DNA of 64,000 bases from Cephalopachus bancanus (GCA_027257055.1 JAPVLO010000986.1:248001-312000), one strand, 5' to 3'; shown: positions 32,857 to 45,825, counted from the first letter of the stretch. The notes: generated by a model not told the origin, from the letters alone. Numbers and translations are program-made.

Positions 32857-33905
32857 GTGAAACAAAAGCAACCCCACCTTCCCTCAAAAACAGAATTAAA
32901 GAAGGGGAGGGAAAGGGGGAGAGAGAGAAAAAAAACTACACAAATGAAGAAAAACCAAAAGAAGAGTATGGATCTCTCCGAGACCCCTGGGAGGGCAGAC
33001 ACTGAGAAAACTGACTTCAGAATGCAAACAATGAAGAACCCCTGAAGGAAGGGCCTCAAACTACAAACCTAGATATCAAGACATTAATGAAAAGATTAAA
33101 AATAATTGAGGAGACACAAGAAGAAACTAAGAAGGAGCTAACATCTGAGATAACAGTAATAAAGAATACTGTGAATGAAATAAATAACAAACTGATAAGC
33201 ATGAAAAGCAGAATTACGCAAGCAGAAGAAAGAATCTCAGAACTTGAGGACCAAAATATAGAACTAACCCAAACTCTTAAAAACACAGAAAATAAGATCA
33301 GAAAGACAGAACAAAACCTTCAAGAGATGAGCAATTGCTTCAAGAGACTGAACCTAGGAGTAATTGGCCTTCCTGAGGCAGAAAGAGAGACAAAGACCAC
33401 ACTGGAACAAACTTTCCATGAGATCATTCGAGAAAACTTCCCTTATCTAGTCAATGATGCAAAAATTCAAACACAAGAGATTCAAGAACCCCTGCAAGAC
33501 AACAAATGAGAAGACCAACTCCTAGACACATAAAAATTCGCCTAAACAAAGTAGGCATAAAAGAAAAAATCCTAAAGGCAGCAAGAGAAAAAGGCCAGAT
33601 CACCTAACACGGAAGACCAATCAGAATAGCAGCAGATTTATCTACAGAAACCCTGCAGACTAGGAGAGCTTGGAGCCCTATCTTCAAAGTCCTAAAAGAT
33701 AAACAATTTCAACTAAGAACAATCTACCCGGCCAAGATAAGCTTCATCAGTGAGGGAGAATTAAAATCTTTCCCAAATATCCAATCCCTAAGAACTTACG
33801 CTGCCACCAAACCACCTCTACATAAAATACTTAAGAAAGTACTAAACACAGAAGAAAAAGAAAAAAGAACAACGTTCTTCACAAGAGTACAGGAAAAAGA
33901 ATAAA
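32857..33905 (+). pseudogene. L1 ORF1 (broken)
   Basis: RNA-binding nucleic-acid chaperone of L1. The first frame (32857-33045) is charged and ends at a stop. The coiled-coil and start of the RRM follow in 33087-33509 ('EETKKELTSEITVIKNTVNE' heptads, then 'RLNLGVIGLPE'). The C-terminal domain beyond 33509 is split by stops at 33508 and 33607 and nearby. Not translatable as one protein. Confidence 0.85.
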
Positions 33906-33989
33906 ATATACATGAACCAATCCCAAAACCAAAAGAAAGACAAAAAAACCAAGTGGAAGAACAACAACTCTATAAGAACTCTATGATAG

Positions 33990-36900
33990 GGACGAACTCT
34001 CACATTTCAATAATTTGCCTGAATGTGAATGGACTAAACACATCACTGAAAAGACATAGAATCCAAAATGGATAAAATATCACCAGGCAACAATATAATG
34101 CCTTCAAGAGACCCATCTCACTAGAAAGAACATACACAGACTCAAAGTAAGAGGATGGGAAACAAATTTTCAGGCGAATGGAACACAAAAGAAAGGGGGA
34201 GTTGCGATCCTAATTTCAGACAAAATGCCATTTAAGCTATCAAAAATTAAAAAGATACAGAGGGCCACTACATAATGATAAAAGGTTCATTCCATCAACA
34301 AGAAATATGTATCCTAAACATATATACATCCAACATAGGTGCGCCACCTTTCATAAAGCAACTTCTAGGAAAACTAAAGAAAGATATTGACTCTAACACA
34401 GTCATAACTGGAGACTTTAATACCCCACTCACAACCCTAGACAGATCATCAGGACAAAAAGTCAGCAAGGAGATCCGGAACTTCAATGTGACTCTTGAGC
34501 CAATGGACTTAATTGATACCTACAGAACACTCCACCCAAAGACCACAGAATACACATTCTACTCATCACTGCATGGAACGTATTCTAAGATCGACCACAT
34601 AATTGGCAATAAATCAAGCATAAGAAAATTTAAAACCACCGAAATTCTACCATACACCTTCTCGGACCACAGTGGAATAAAAATAAACATTAACCACCAA
34701 GGTTTCCCCCAAACCCACAAAGACATAGACACTAAACAGCATGATGCTAAACAACTCCTGGGTCAATGATGAAATCAAAACAGAGATCAGAAGATACCTG
34801 GAAACAGATGAAAATGAAGAAACATCTTACCAAAATCTCTGGGACGCCTTAAAAGCTGTAGTAAGAGGGGAATTTATATACCTACAAACACACATGAAGA
34901 AAATGGAAGGAACACAAATTAACAGCCTAACAAGCCACCTAAGGAAGCTGAAAAGGCAAGACCACAAAAACCCTAATTTCAGCAGAAGAATCCAGATCAC
35001 CAAAATAAAAGCCCAAATCCAGGACACAGAAGACAAAAAGAGAATACAAAAAATCAATGAAACAAAAAGCTGGTTTTGAAAGGATAAACAAGATTGATGG
35101 TCCTCTAGCTAGACTGACCAAGAAAAAAAGAGAAAAAACCCAAATAAGCACAATCAGAAACACAAAAGATGAAGTCAAATATGACCCAGAAGAAATACAA
35201 AAGAGTATCAGAGACTACTACGTATACTTGTATGGAAACAAACTTGAAAACCTTAAGGAAATGGAGGACTTTCTGACATCACACAACCTTCCTAGGTTGG
35301 AACAAGAAGAAATTGAGACCCTAAATAGACCAATAACAATCAAGGAAATCGACTACATAATAAGAAAACTACCTACAAAAAAAAGCCCTAGTCCAGATGG
35401 CTTTCCAGCAGAATTCTACAAGACATTTAAGGAGGAGCTGATACCAATCCTACTGAAGGTATTCCAGGCAATTGAAAAAGATGGAACTCTCCCCAAATCA
35501 TTTTAAGAAGCCAACATCACATTGATATCCAAGCCAGGTAAAGGCCCAACAAAGAACGAGAACTACAGGCCAATATCTTTGATGAACATAGATGCTAAAA
35601 TTCTCAACAAGATCCTAGCAAACCAGATTCAACAATACATCGCAAATATCATCCATCATGACCAAGTAGGCTTCATACCTGGGATGCAAGGCTGATTCAA
35701 CATTCATAAAACCATAAATATATATTTAAATATATTAACAGATGTCAAAACAAAAACCACATGATTATATCATTAGAGGCAGAAAAAGATTTTGATAAAA
35801 TCCAGCACCTCTTCTTGATAAAAACCCTCGAACATCTAGGCATATGAGGAACATACCTCAAAATAGTAAAAGCATCTACAAGAAACCCACGGCCAGCATA
35901 CTCCTAAATGGACAAAAATTGGAACCATTTTCCCTGAACACTGGAACAAGACAAGGATGCCCACTCTCACCCCCTCCTGTTCAACATAGTACTGGAAGTC
36001 CTGGCTTGAGCAATCAGAGAAGAGAAGGCAATCAGGGGTATCCAAATAGGAAAAGAGGAAGTCAAGCTATCTCTCTTTGCAGACGACATGATTGTGTACC
36101 TTGAAAACCCAAGAGAATCTGTCAAAAAACTCCTTACACTGATAAAGGCCTTGGTAAGGTCTCAGGATACAAAATAAGTGAGCAAAAGACAATCACATTT
36201 CTTTACATCAATAATAAACAAACAGAAACCCAAATAAAAACCATAATTCCATTCACAATAGCCACAAAAAAAATGAAATACCTTGGCATCCTCCTAACCA
36301 GAGATGTGAAAGACCTTTACAACGAAAACTACAAAACACTTCTCAAAGAAATCAAAGATGACACAAAAAGTGGAAAAATATCCCATGCTCATGGATTGGA
36401 AGAATCAACATTGTGAAGATGTTCATCTTACCTAGGGCAATCTACAAATTCAATGCAATACCCATCAAATTACCAGCAACATTCTTCTCAGACCTAGAAA
36501 AAACAACACAGGAATTCATATAGAAACACAACTGTCCAAGAATAGCCAGAACAATCCTCAGCAAAAAAACAAAGCAGGTGGTATCACATTACCAGACTTT
36601 AAACTTTACTATAAAGCTACAATCATCAAAACAGCTTGGTACTGGTATAGGAACAGGCACATAGATCAATGGAATAGAATTGAGATTCCAGAAGCAAAAC
36701 CTCAATTTCTCAACCAACTCATCTTCAACAAAGCCTCCACCACCTACCACTGGGGAGAGGAGAAACTATTCAGTAAATGGTGCTGGGAAAACTGGCTGAC
36801 CACATGCAGAAGATTGAAACAGGACCTGTATCTATCTCCATACACAAAAATTAACTCCAAATGGATCAGATACCTAAATGTAAAACCTCAAACCATAAGA

Positions 36901-37812
36901 ACCTTAGAAAAGGAAGGACATACCCTCATGGAAATCGGAACTGGCATCCAATTCCTGAACAAAACCCGAAACCCACAGGCCATAAGAGAGAAGATAGACA
37001 AGTGGGACCTCATTAAACTTACAAGCTTCCGCAAATCCAAAGAAACCATCAAGAGAGCAGGGAGACAGTCTATAGACTGGGAAAAAGTATTTGCCAACAC
37101 CAGGTCTGACAAAGGCCTAACATCTTGGATCTACAAGGAACTCAAATGTGCTGAAAAGAAAAAAACAAACAGCCCCACTATAAAATGGGTAAAAGATATG
37201 AACAGACACTTCTCAAAGGAAGACATCCAAGCAGCCAACAGACACATGAAGAAATGTTCAACCTCACTAATCATCAAGGAGATGCAAATCAAAATCACAC
37301 TGAGATACCACCTAACTCCAGTCAGAATGGCAATTATCAACAACTCAAAAAATAACAGCTGCTAGAGAGGGTGTGATGAAAAGGGAACACTTCTACACTG
37401 TTGGTGGGAGTGTAAACTAGTGCAACCTCTGTGGAAAGCAGTGTGGCGATTCTTAAAAGCTCTAAATGTCAAACTCCCATATGACCCCGCAATCCCCCTA
37501 ATGGGAATATATCCTGAAGAACTCAAATCACTCTATAAAAAAGATAAAAAAACATATGTCTATCGCAGCAATGTTCACAATAGCAAGAACCTGGAAGCAA
37601 CCATGCTGCCCATCAAAAGAGGACTGGATTTTAAAAATATGGTACATATACAAGATGGAATACTATGCAGCCATAAAAAAGAACAAAATCATGAATTTCG
37701 CAGCAACCTTGATGGAACTAGAGTCTATAATACTGAGCAACCTCTCACAGAAACAAAGATCCGAGTATCACGTGTTTTCACTCATATAATGGACCTTGAA
37801 CATCCAACGTAA
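33990..37812 (+). pseudogene. L1 ORF2 (endonuclease and reverse transcriptase, broken)
   Basis: The endonuclease part is at 34275-34769, with GDFN, 'SKIDHIIG' and SDHS catalytic-type motifs. The reverse-transcriptase start is at 35057-35506 ('[15 protein letters not shown]'). The FADD catalytic motif is readable at about 36073-36090 ('LFADDMIV'). The C-terminal part is at 36814-37365 and 37420-37812, including the Cys-rich end. Frame changes and stops at about 34768, 35505, 35695, 36140 and 37363 make it inactive. Confidence 0.88.
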
Positions 37813-38013
37813 TACTATAAGAAAATGACTGACAGTAGTGGGAAACTATGGGGGGAGGGAGATGGAATTAACGGCAGCAAATATCTGTCTGGGGATGGGG
37901 AAACACCTCTTATCAACAAGGGTGCCTGAATGAAACGTATTTGTATACCAAACCCTTAACTATACCCCCAATATCATAATAAAAAATAAATAAATAAATA
38001 AAAAACTTAGATT

Positions 38014-38368
38014 TACAAGATAAGATTAAATTTCCATATACAATAAACTATCACAAGACTAATAGTTTAAGACATTTAACTTGACTTCTGCAAGCACCTT
38101 TAAAGAATGGAGAATGGTTTGTTTGTTTTTTATGTGAGGCACACTGCACTGTGATTTCAAAGGGTGAAATGCCATCTTCATTGACCTCCAGGAAATACCT
38201 CTCACTTCTATCATGTGAGGACACAGCAGTAAAAAAATTATTTCCCTAGAGAAATACCAAGTTAGAATGTTAGCACTGAAAGATCAGATTTTTTTCCTAA
38301 GGAGTCTGTAAGCATGAAGAGTAAGAATTGAGACAAAGGGTCTGGCTCCAAAATACCAAAAGCCTTAC
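38014..38368. other. Intron of the pseudogene
   Basis: AT-rich, no feature. Confidence 0.5.
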
Positions 38369-38473
38369 CTCTGCTCTTGCTGGGTTTCTCAGACATGCTC
38401 TAGATTCAGCTGAATAGCTTTGAGAGCATCGGTGTTCTTTTGGAAACTCGTTCTACTTTCAAGACAAATGTCC
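38369..38473 (-). pseudogene. SYCP3/FAM9-like pseudogene, exon with nonsense codon
   Basis: Acceptor 'GGGGTCTTCAG' and a consensus donor 'AGAG|GTAAGG' bound 105 bases. In the frame matching the family it reads 'TDALKAIQLNLEHV', stop, 'ETQQEQR'. SYCP3 has '[21 protein letters not shown]' there, so the conserved Trp codon TGG has become TGA (38389-38391). The other two frames also contain stops. This is the clearest evidence both for the family and for loss of function. Confidence 0.8.
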
Positions 38474-38711
38474 CTGAAGACCCCTATTTTGACAACATAT
38501 AAGCATTAAAACATTTATTGATGCTTTTGTTCTCACATACTCAAGTCCATAATGGTAATGTGGGCTCAGCAGTATTGGAAAGTCACTGAGCATGAACACG
38601 TGGGCATCACTTCAAAAATCAAGAGTATTTACTTTTTTCCTCTTTGTGAAATCTTACAGTGACAAGTACCTCAATATGAAAAGATATACCTGTTTGTCAT
38701 ATTTAAATTTA

Positions 38712-39030
38712 AGAGGAAGGCCAGGCACAGTGTTTCACACCTATAATACCAGCACTTTGGGAGGCCAAGGTGAGAGGACTGCCTGAGCCCGTGGGTTTGA
38801 GATCAGCCTGGGTAACTTGGCGAGACCTCACCTCTACAGTAAATGAAAAAAAAAAAATGTTTGCCGGGCATGGTGGTGCAACTCTTATAGTTCCAACTAC
38901 TTGGAAGGCTGAGATGGAAGGATTTCCTGAGCCCAGCAGGTCAAGACTGTGGTGGTCATGAACATGCCACTGCATTCCAGCCTGAGTGACAGAGTGAAAC
39001 GCTGACTCAAAAAAAAAAAAGAGAGAGAAA
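38712..39030 (+). mobile_element. Alu, full-length dimer
   Basis: 'GGCCAGGCACAGTGTTTCAC' through 'GTCAAGACTGTGGTGGTCAT' to an A-rich tail with GA units. Carries the lineage-type 'CTACAGTAAATGAAAAA' linker. Confidence 0.95.
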
Positions 39031-39870
39031 AAAGAGCTAATGGCAAAGTGTTGTTTTCCAAAATCTGTAAGAATGTCTCAAGAAGAGCCTTTAATTTATG
39101 AGAAAACTTATAAAAAATACTTTCCAGTAACAGTATAAAATATCCTCCAATTCAAGGATATATTTAGATTATCTATGGTCAGAATGCCTTATATAAAACA
39201 CCCAAAGTTACTCCATTTTCAAAGTGCCCAAAAGGCACAGAGATAAGTGACAGAAAAAAATAAGAAAAGTATCTTTTTAATTAGGACAGAGGCGTTCTTA
39301 AGTTAATTTGAGGGACAAACAAAGACCACAGGCAGTTCAAGAGAATTTAAAAAAAAATTCAAGAACACTTTCTGGATAATTATGTGGTTCATATATACTT
39401 TTCACCAAATATGTTGCATTGTGAAAAATTGAAAAATTTTAGATTTTTCAAAAATTTTAAATGTTTAGTATTTCAAATAATGCCTTTCTAACCATATGGT
39501 TCATTGTTATGGATCTACTGTCAATCCTTAATTTCCAATAATCATGAAGGAGCTGCAATATTGCACAAATACTGTATAAATCCAGTTTCCATTTAAAATA
39601 ATCAACATCTAAGATGACTCATGAATCAAGCACATCATCACCATCAAATAGAGCAAAGCTTTCAAACCTTACTAGCTTGTAGGAATTATTCATAGAAAGA
39701 AGTCACAAATTGAGTCTGACACTGGGAAGAGTTTGTCCTTTGAATATGAAAAAATGATCAACATCGCTAATTAGCAGGGGAAAGCAAACTAAAACCACAA
39801 TAAGAAAACACCTTACACTGGTCAGAATGGTCATTATTCAAAAACCAAAAAACAACAGAAGTCAGCATGG

Positions 39871-40178
39871 ACGGCCAGGCTCAGTGGCTCAAAGTGTAAT
39901 TCCAGCACTTTGGGAGGCCGAGGAGAGTTGATTGCCTGAGCCTGCGGGTTTGAGACCAGCCTGGGCAACTTGGAGGTAGACTTCATCTCTACAATAAATA
40001 AATAAAAATTAGTAGAATGTGGTGGTGTGTGGCTATAGTTCCAGCTACTTGAAAGGTTGAGGTAGAAGGATCGCCAGAGACCAGCAGATCAACGCTGGGG
40101 TGTCCGTGAGCATGCCACTGCATTCCAGCCTGGGCAATGGAGTGAGACTCCAACTTAAAAAAAAAAAGTGGTAAAAAA
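39871..40178 (+). mobile_element. Alu inside old L1
   Basis: Full dimer flanked by AGAAGTC(A/G)GCATGGA on both sides (about 39856-39870 and 40180-40194), a target-site duplication with one mismatch. It is therefore younger than the host L1. Confidence 0.93.
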
Positions 40179-40461
40179 AGAAGTCGGCATGGATGCAGCA
40201 AAAGGGAAAGGCTTATACAACAAACACTATGGGAGCGCAAATTAGCACAACCTCTATGGAAATGGGTATGGAGATTTCTCAAAGAACTGAAAGTAGATCT
40301 ATCATCCGATTCAGCAATCCCACTACTTGGCATCTGCCCAAAGGAACAGCATTTGTCATACCAAAAAGACACCTGCACTCGTATGTTTATTACAGCACAA
40401 TTCATCATTGCAAAATTGTAGAAATCAACTTAAAACACCCATCACTGGAAAATGAAAATTG

Positions 40462-40463
<2 letters not shown>

Positions 40464-40510
<47 letters not shown>
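40464..40510. repeat. (CA)n microsatellite
   Basis: About 23 uninterrupted CA units inside the old L1 3' region. Confidence 0.98.
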
Positions 40511-40511
<1 letters not shown>

Positions 40512-41090
40512 CCATAACTAACTAAGGTTGAAATAATGTTCTTTGCAGCAATTTGGATGGAAATGGAGACCACCCTCCTAAGTGAAGTAACGCAGGAAAG
40601 GAAAACCAAACACTGCATGTTCTCACTTCTAAGTGAGAGCTATGATAAGGATCTGCAAATGCAAGGAGACTTGTATAAAGGACACTAGAGACTCAGGGTG
40701 GAGAGCAGAAAGCAAGGAGCGATGAAAAATCCCCTATCAGGCACAATGTTCACTGGTGGGAGTGGTGGGCACACACAAGTCCAGACCTCTTTACCACTCT
40801 ACAAGGCATTCATGTAACCAAAACCCATCTGTACCCTCTAAGGCTATTGCAATAAAAATAAGTTAATGTAACTGACATCTGACCTATCAGTTTCAAACTT
40901 TTACAATTTTGATTCTCATCACCCATCTAACTCAGAGGGTATTAAGGTCATTATAACAATGAACAACTATTTTAGAAGCTTGAATTTGCACTATTCCTCC
41001 TCCCCTGAAGAAAGTGGTAAAGTGTTATAAAATAGCTAAAGTGAGAGAAAGATAGGTATCAACACAAAGACATGACTTGCTATGGGACAC

Positions 41091-41137
41091 TTGTGAAATA
41101 GTGAACACTTCATCACTTTCCTCGAAAATTCCAGTGT
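41091..41137 (-). pseudogene. Possible SYCP3/FAM9-like acidic exon
   Basis: Acceptor 'ATGTTTTTATTCTAG' and a GTGTCC donor bound 47 bases reading 'DTGIFEESDEVFTISQ' when one base is carried over from the exon at 41539-41601. The phase fits and SYCP3 has an acidic stretch at this place, but residue similarity is too weak to be sure. Confidence 0.3.
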
Positions 41138-41538
41138 CTAGAATAAAAACATCACTGTCACCACCCCATTGTTAGCATCATTCTCTTCACATCCACAATG
41201 ACACAAGGAAAGAAATGAATTCCAAAGACTGCACACTAAGTACTTTGATGACATCCTGTCTATGAGAACTCAAACATTAAATAACAGCCTTGCAGCACAC
41301 TGAACACTTCCAGATATAAAAGCTACAAGGTTGGAAACATTATTCTCTACAAATGTCTCCTAAAGCGTACCTTCATATGGGTCCAAAAAATGCCAAAATT
41401 CATTCCTGTGAAGAAATTACATAACCTTATCATCAGCAATAAGAAAATTAGCATATTAGCATAGGAAGAAAGATCATATGGGAAATGTGTGACATAGAAG
41501 AGTTGGTGGGCAGAATGACTGAGTATATGACCATGAAC

Positions 41539-41601
41539 CTAGCAAAGATGTTTCTGCATTGGGACAGCTTTTTCCGGACCTATCACTTCCTGGACCACTT
41601 G
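41539..41601 (-). pseudogene. Possible SYCP3/FAM9-like N-terminal exon 2
   Basis: A textbook acceptor 'CTCTGTTTCCACTGCAG' precedes 63 bases that, with one base from the previous exon, read 'ASGPGSDRSGKSCPNAETSLL'. The donor GTTCAT is weak. The phase (1 in, 1 out) is consistent with the exon at 42199-42253. The family is variable here, so the assignment rests on strand, order, phase and splice signals. Confidence 0.42.
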
Positions 41602-42198
41602 CTGCAGTGGAAACAGAGAGACAAATGTTTTTAAAAGGACAATATTTGCAAAATATATAATGGAGGAATATTGTATATAGGGAGTTGTTTAGGCTCTTTG
41701 CCAACGGAAGCTTGAGAGCAGGCATATGCATGGAATAACTTCCGTGCTGCTCAGTGGGAATCTAGCAGGGCCTGAGAGCATCTACTGGAGACATTTTTCA
41801 AGTCTCCTGGGGCTGAAGTCATAGGACATCATGTGCTGCAGATCAGACCCCATGTAAGTCAGCAGTGCACCTCTCCAGAAGAAAGACTGTAATTGCTTCT
41901 AGAAATCTGCCCTGGGGAGCAAGCATCAAATAAGAAACTTACACCCCATGAACCTGCTTTCAGACACAGGGGGTTTGTGCAGGTGCAAGATGAAATCCAA
42001 AGCAGTGATCAGGGCCACAAGCTAGTCACATGCTCCCATGTGCAGAAGACTGGACAGACCTTCCTTATGGTCTGCCCACATGCTCCATGTACAAAGAACC
42101 CAGACAAACTATTCTTGCCAACCAGCACAAGTTTCTGGACCCCTCAGCGCACCTCTTTCTACCACCATACTGCAAGTCGCAGGCAGTCATACTCTTAC

Positions 42199-42253
42199 CC
42201 TCCATCAGGGCCTGGTCGGCTTCCTGGCTAAATTTCATCTTCTTGGGCGCCAT
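42199..42253 (-). pseudogene. Possible SYCP3/FAM9-like first coding exon
   Basis: 'CCAGCCATGGCG' gives a good Kozak context, the exon reads 'MAPKKMKFSQEADQALME', and the donor 'GAGG|GTAAGAGT' is near-perfect. It is basic, like the SYCP3 start. Its phase-1 end joins the exon at 41539-41601. It could instead be the first exon of an unrelated minus-strand gene. Confidence 0.45.
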
Positions 42254-43240
42254 GGCTGGCTGTCCTGAAATGAAAACCAATCCTGAACCTTGGGAACACA
42301 AAGACCCACTAATGAAATGATAAGTATTAAATGATACCACAGAGGAAAGTTCTCTGGGTTCAAGAAGACTGGAGCTGCCTTTCCCTATGTTTCTTCTTGG
42401 AGCAGGAGGGGACAAGGGAGACAAAGCCAATGTCCCATCTCAGTCCACCTCTCCATCCCTTCCAGTCTATCCTATCCTTGGGGATGCTGGCAGAGCTCAC
42501 ACCTGCCCCCCACACCTGAACTTCTGTGTCCTGTGCCAGATTCCTAACCTTGGTCCTACTCCTTGGTGCCAAAGTGCCAAAGCTCAGCTCTGCCCCTCAT
42601 CCCCAGGTGACCCTAAGCTGGATGTGAGGACCCACCCTGGGGTGACATAGCGTGTTTCCCGCCACCTCCATAGTACTTGAATCCATCTGCCCCAGGTCCA
42701 GGACAGTCATGTGTGGGGACTGCCCACTCCCTGTCTTGGATGCCCAGGAGGACAATGTGACCAAAGTATCTTGACAGGAGGAAGAAAGAGGAACAGAAGT
42801 GACCTCAGCAGAAGTGATCTCAGTAGCACAGTGCTCCTCAGAGAGCCTCAGAGAGCCTTCAGATGTGCACAGGAGCAGACAGCCTGGCTTTCACATGCTC
42901 CTTGCTGACTGGCTGGCATAGTACACATGCACCAGAGCTCAAGGAGCCACATCCCCTAGAGGCCTGATCATCTCTCTCTACCCTAGAACCCGATTGACAG
43001 GTCACAGGCCTCCTCCCTCTCCTGCAAAAACATCCACCACATTGAACAAAGGGGAAACAATTGCCATAATAGGAAAGGATGAAGAAAATAAAGAAATTGA
43101 TTGGGAGCAAGATGACGACAAAACCGGTTGAAGTGTGAGACTCTCTGCATGGGTGAGTGTGCATAAGGACTCGTCTGCATCTGTGTGTGCAAGTGAGTGA
43201 ACAAATAAATTTCCAACTGAGGGGAGACATGTGCTTAAGC
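42254..43240. other. Possible upstream region of the minus-strand gene
   Basis: GC content rises here (42320-42900). No CpG island or TATA box is convincing and the ORFs are unremarkable. Confidence 0.35.
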
Positions 43241-43249
43241 ACCTGGGGC

Positions 43250-43560
43250 TCCCCTGTGGTAGCAGCTGCAATTTAGCACTGCTGTGAATTCAGCACCTGC
43301 CACATACAGAAACATCCACCATTCCCAGGACATCTCTTGGGAAAAGGTAGCAGAGACCTCTTGGGGCATCTCTTGGGAAAAGGCAACCTCTTGGCACCTG
43401 GCCCATACCACCACCTGCAGCAACAGGCCAGGCATTGGCAGTAGGGACTGTGGAGAAAACATGGAGGAAATCTGGAGCTCAGTCCCAGAGAAGACACAAG
43501 CCAATGCCATTTTCTGTCCTGGAACCCCAGCAGACACCTGCCTTAGCTCACCCAATTCAG
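43250..43560 (-). repeat. Unnamed interspersed repeat, copy 2
   Basis: Antisense homologue of 13605-13740 ('CCATACCACCACCTGCAGCA', 'GGCAGTAGGGACTGTGGA'). It contains a short internal duplication of 'CATCTCTTGGGAAAAGG' (43330 and 43367). Confidence 0.6.
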
Positions 43561-45523
43561 AACAACCTGCGATCTGAGACTAAGGGGCAATCTCCACACC
43601 CCTCTGAGATCAACCACTATTTGCCTGCAAAGGATACCCCAAAGTGTATGATACCAGAGAGACAGACGCCCCCACTGGACTAAACACCTTAAGGTATTAA
43701 GCACAGAAGAAATAAAAAGGGCAACCACAATCTTCCCAAGAATTCAGGAAAACAGAACACAGCATGCATCATGACTGCAACATTGAAAACACACAACACA
43801 CCAACCCCAAAATCGAAAGAAAATCAACAAACAACAGCAAACACCCCTAACAGCTTCATGATAGGAATAAACTCTCACATCTCCATAATCAGCCTGAACA
43901 TTAAAGGACTAAATGTGCTAGTGAAAAGACAGAATGGGAAACTGTATACAAACACATTACCCTACCCATATGCTCCCCATAAGAAACACACATCACTACA
44001 AATGACACTCACAAACTCAAAGTTAAAGGGTGGAAAACAAATTTTCAGGCAAACAGAACACAAGAGAAAGCAGGAACTGTGATTTTAATATCAGACAAAA
44101 CCTTTAAGGTATCAAAAGTTAAAAAGATATGTTAGATTCAATCCATCAGCAAGAAATATCTATCCTAAACCACACATGCACCCAAAATAGGAGCATCGGT
44201 TTTCATAAGGTAGTTACTAAGAAAACTAAAAAAAAGATGTTGATGTTGACTCAAACAGTTGTATAGCTGTGGACCCAAATACCCCCACTAACAACCCTAG
44301 GTAGATCAGAGACAAAAAAATCAACAAGGAGATCTGGAATCTCAACTTGACGCTCAACCAAATAGGCTTAATAGGTACCTACAGAACACTCCACTCAATA
44401 ACCATGGAATAGACATTCTACTTGTCACCACACAGAATGTACTCTAAGATCAACCACATCCTCTGACATAAGTCAGGCCAAGTTTTCATAAGACAGAAAA
44501 TACTTCTGTGCACCTTTGGAGACCACAGTGGAATAAAAACATCAACACCAACAAAATTCCCTAAGCCCACAAAAGCATGGATATTAAATAGCATGATGCT
44601 GAACATCTGCTGGGTCAACACTGAAAACAACAACAAAAAAATAAAGGCACCAAAACCTCTGGAATGCCATGAAATCAGTACTAAGAGGGGAATTTATCTC
44701 TCTACAAACACACATCAAGAAAATAGAAAGATCACAAATTAGCATCTTAACAAATCACCTAAGGGAGCTGAGAAGACAAGACCACCAGAACCCTATCAGC
44801 AGAGGAATCCAGATCACCAAAATAAAAGCCCAAACATGGGGCACAGAAGACAAAAATGTCACAGAAAAAAGAAATCATCAAAACAAAAAGCTGATTCTTT
44901 GAAAGAATAAACAAGATTGATGGACCAATAGCCATACTGACCAAGAAAAAGAAAAAAAGCCCACTAACACTATCATAAATGCAAAGGATCCAGTCACAAG
45001 TGACCCTGAAGAAATACAAAAGATTAGAGACTACTATGCACACCTGTATGGAAACAAGTTTGAAAACCTAAATGAAATGGAGAACTTTCTGATATCACAT
45101 AACCTCCCAAGGTTGAAATAAGAATTTAAGACCCTAAATAGACCAGTTACACCCCAAGAAATTGACTGTCATAAGAAAACTACCTAACAACGAAAAAGCC
45201 CTAGACCAGGGGGCTTTCCAGCAGAATTCTAAAAACACACAAGGAAGAGCTGATACCAATCCCATTGAAAGTATTCTAGGCAATCAAGAAAGACAGAACC
45301 CTCTTCAAATCATTTAATGAAACTAATTATCACATTGATACTCAAACCAGGTAAAGATCCAACAAAGAAAGAGAACCACTGGCCAATGTCCCTGGATGGA
45401 CATAGATGCAAAAATGCTCAAGATTTCAGCATATCAGGCCCAACAACACATCTCAGGCTTCATCCCCAGGATGCAGAGCTTGTTAAACACCCACAAGATC
45501 ATAGTGTAATTAAAATGTATTAA

Positions 45524-45825
45524 CAGGCTGGGTGTGGTGGCTTATGCCTGTAATCCGAGCACTTTGGGAAGCCTACGTGAGAGGATTGCCTGAGCCCATG
45601 GGTTCAAGATCAGCCTGGAGAACTTGGTGAGACCTCTTCTCTACAATAAATCAAAATATTAGCTGGGCATGGTAGCACGTGCCTGTAGTTCCAGCTACTA
45701 GGAAGGCTGAGGTAGAAGGATTACCTGAACCCAGCAAGTTGAGGCTGCAGTGGCCATAAGCATGCCATCACACTCCAGCCTGGGCGACAGAGAGAGCAAT
45801 TCCAACTCGAAAAAAAAATTAAAAG
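45524..45825 (+). mobile_element. Alu inside older L1
   Basis: Full dimer 'GGCTGGGTGTGGTGGCTTAT' to an A-rich tail. The flanks ATTAACAG and ATTAAAAG are a likely duplicated target. Confidence 0.95.

Larger units (their letters stand above)
29770..38001 (+). mobile_element. Full-length but dead L1 (with nested LTR)
   Basis: Starts 'GAGGGAGGGGCAAGATGGTG', a typical L1 5' end, and has a 5' UTR (29770-30064, then 31885-32856 after a nested LTR), ORF1 (about 32857-33905), ORF2 (about 33990-37812), a 3' UTR and an A-rich tail. Without the nested LTR it is about 6.4 kb, close to full length. Both ORFs carry stops and frameshifts. It sits in an intron of the Cor1-family pseudogene on the opposite strand. 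Confidence 0.93.
39740..40870 (+). mobile_element. Old L1 3' part, interrupted by Alu and (CA)n
   Basis: 'AACATCGCTAATTAGCAGGG' before the Alu, and 'GCACAACCTCTATGGAAATG', 'AATCCCACTACTTGGC' and 'TGAAGTAACGCAGGAA' after it, are ORF2 C-terminal and 3' UTR sequence of an older L1 class. It ends near 'GGCTATTGCAATAAAAATAAG'. Confidence 0.88.

Noticed and set aside
41368..41402. 35-bp minus-strand exon-like segment with good acceptor (TTCTTCACAG) and GTACGC donor
   Set aside because: Encodes no residues resembling SYCP3/FAM9 and would change phase.
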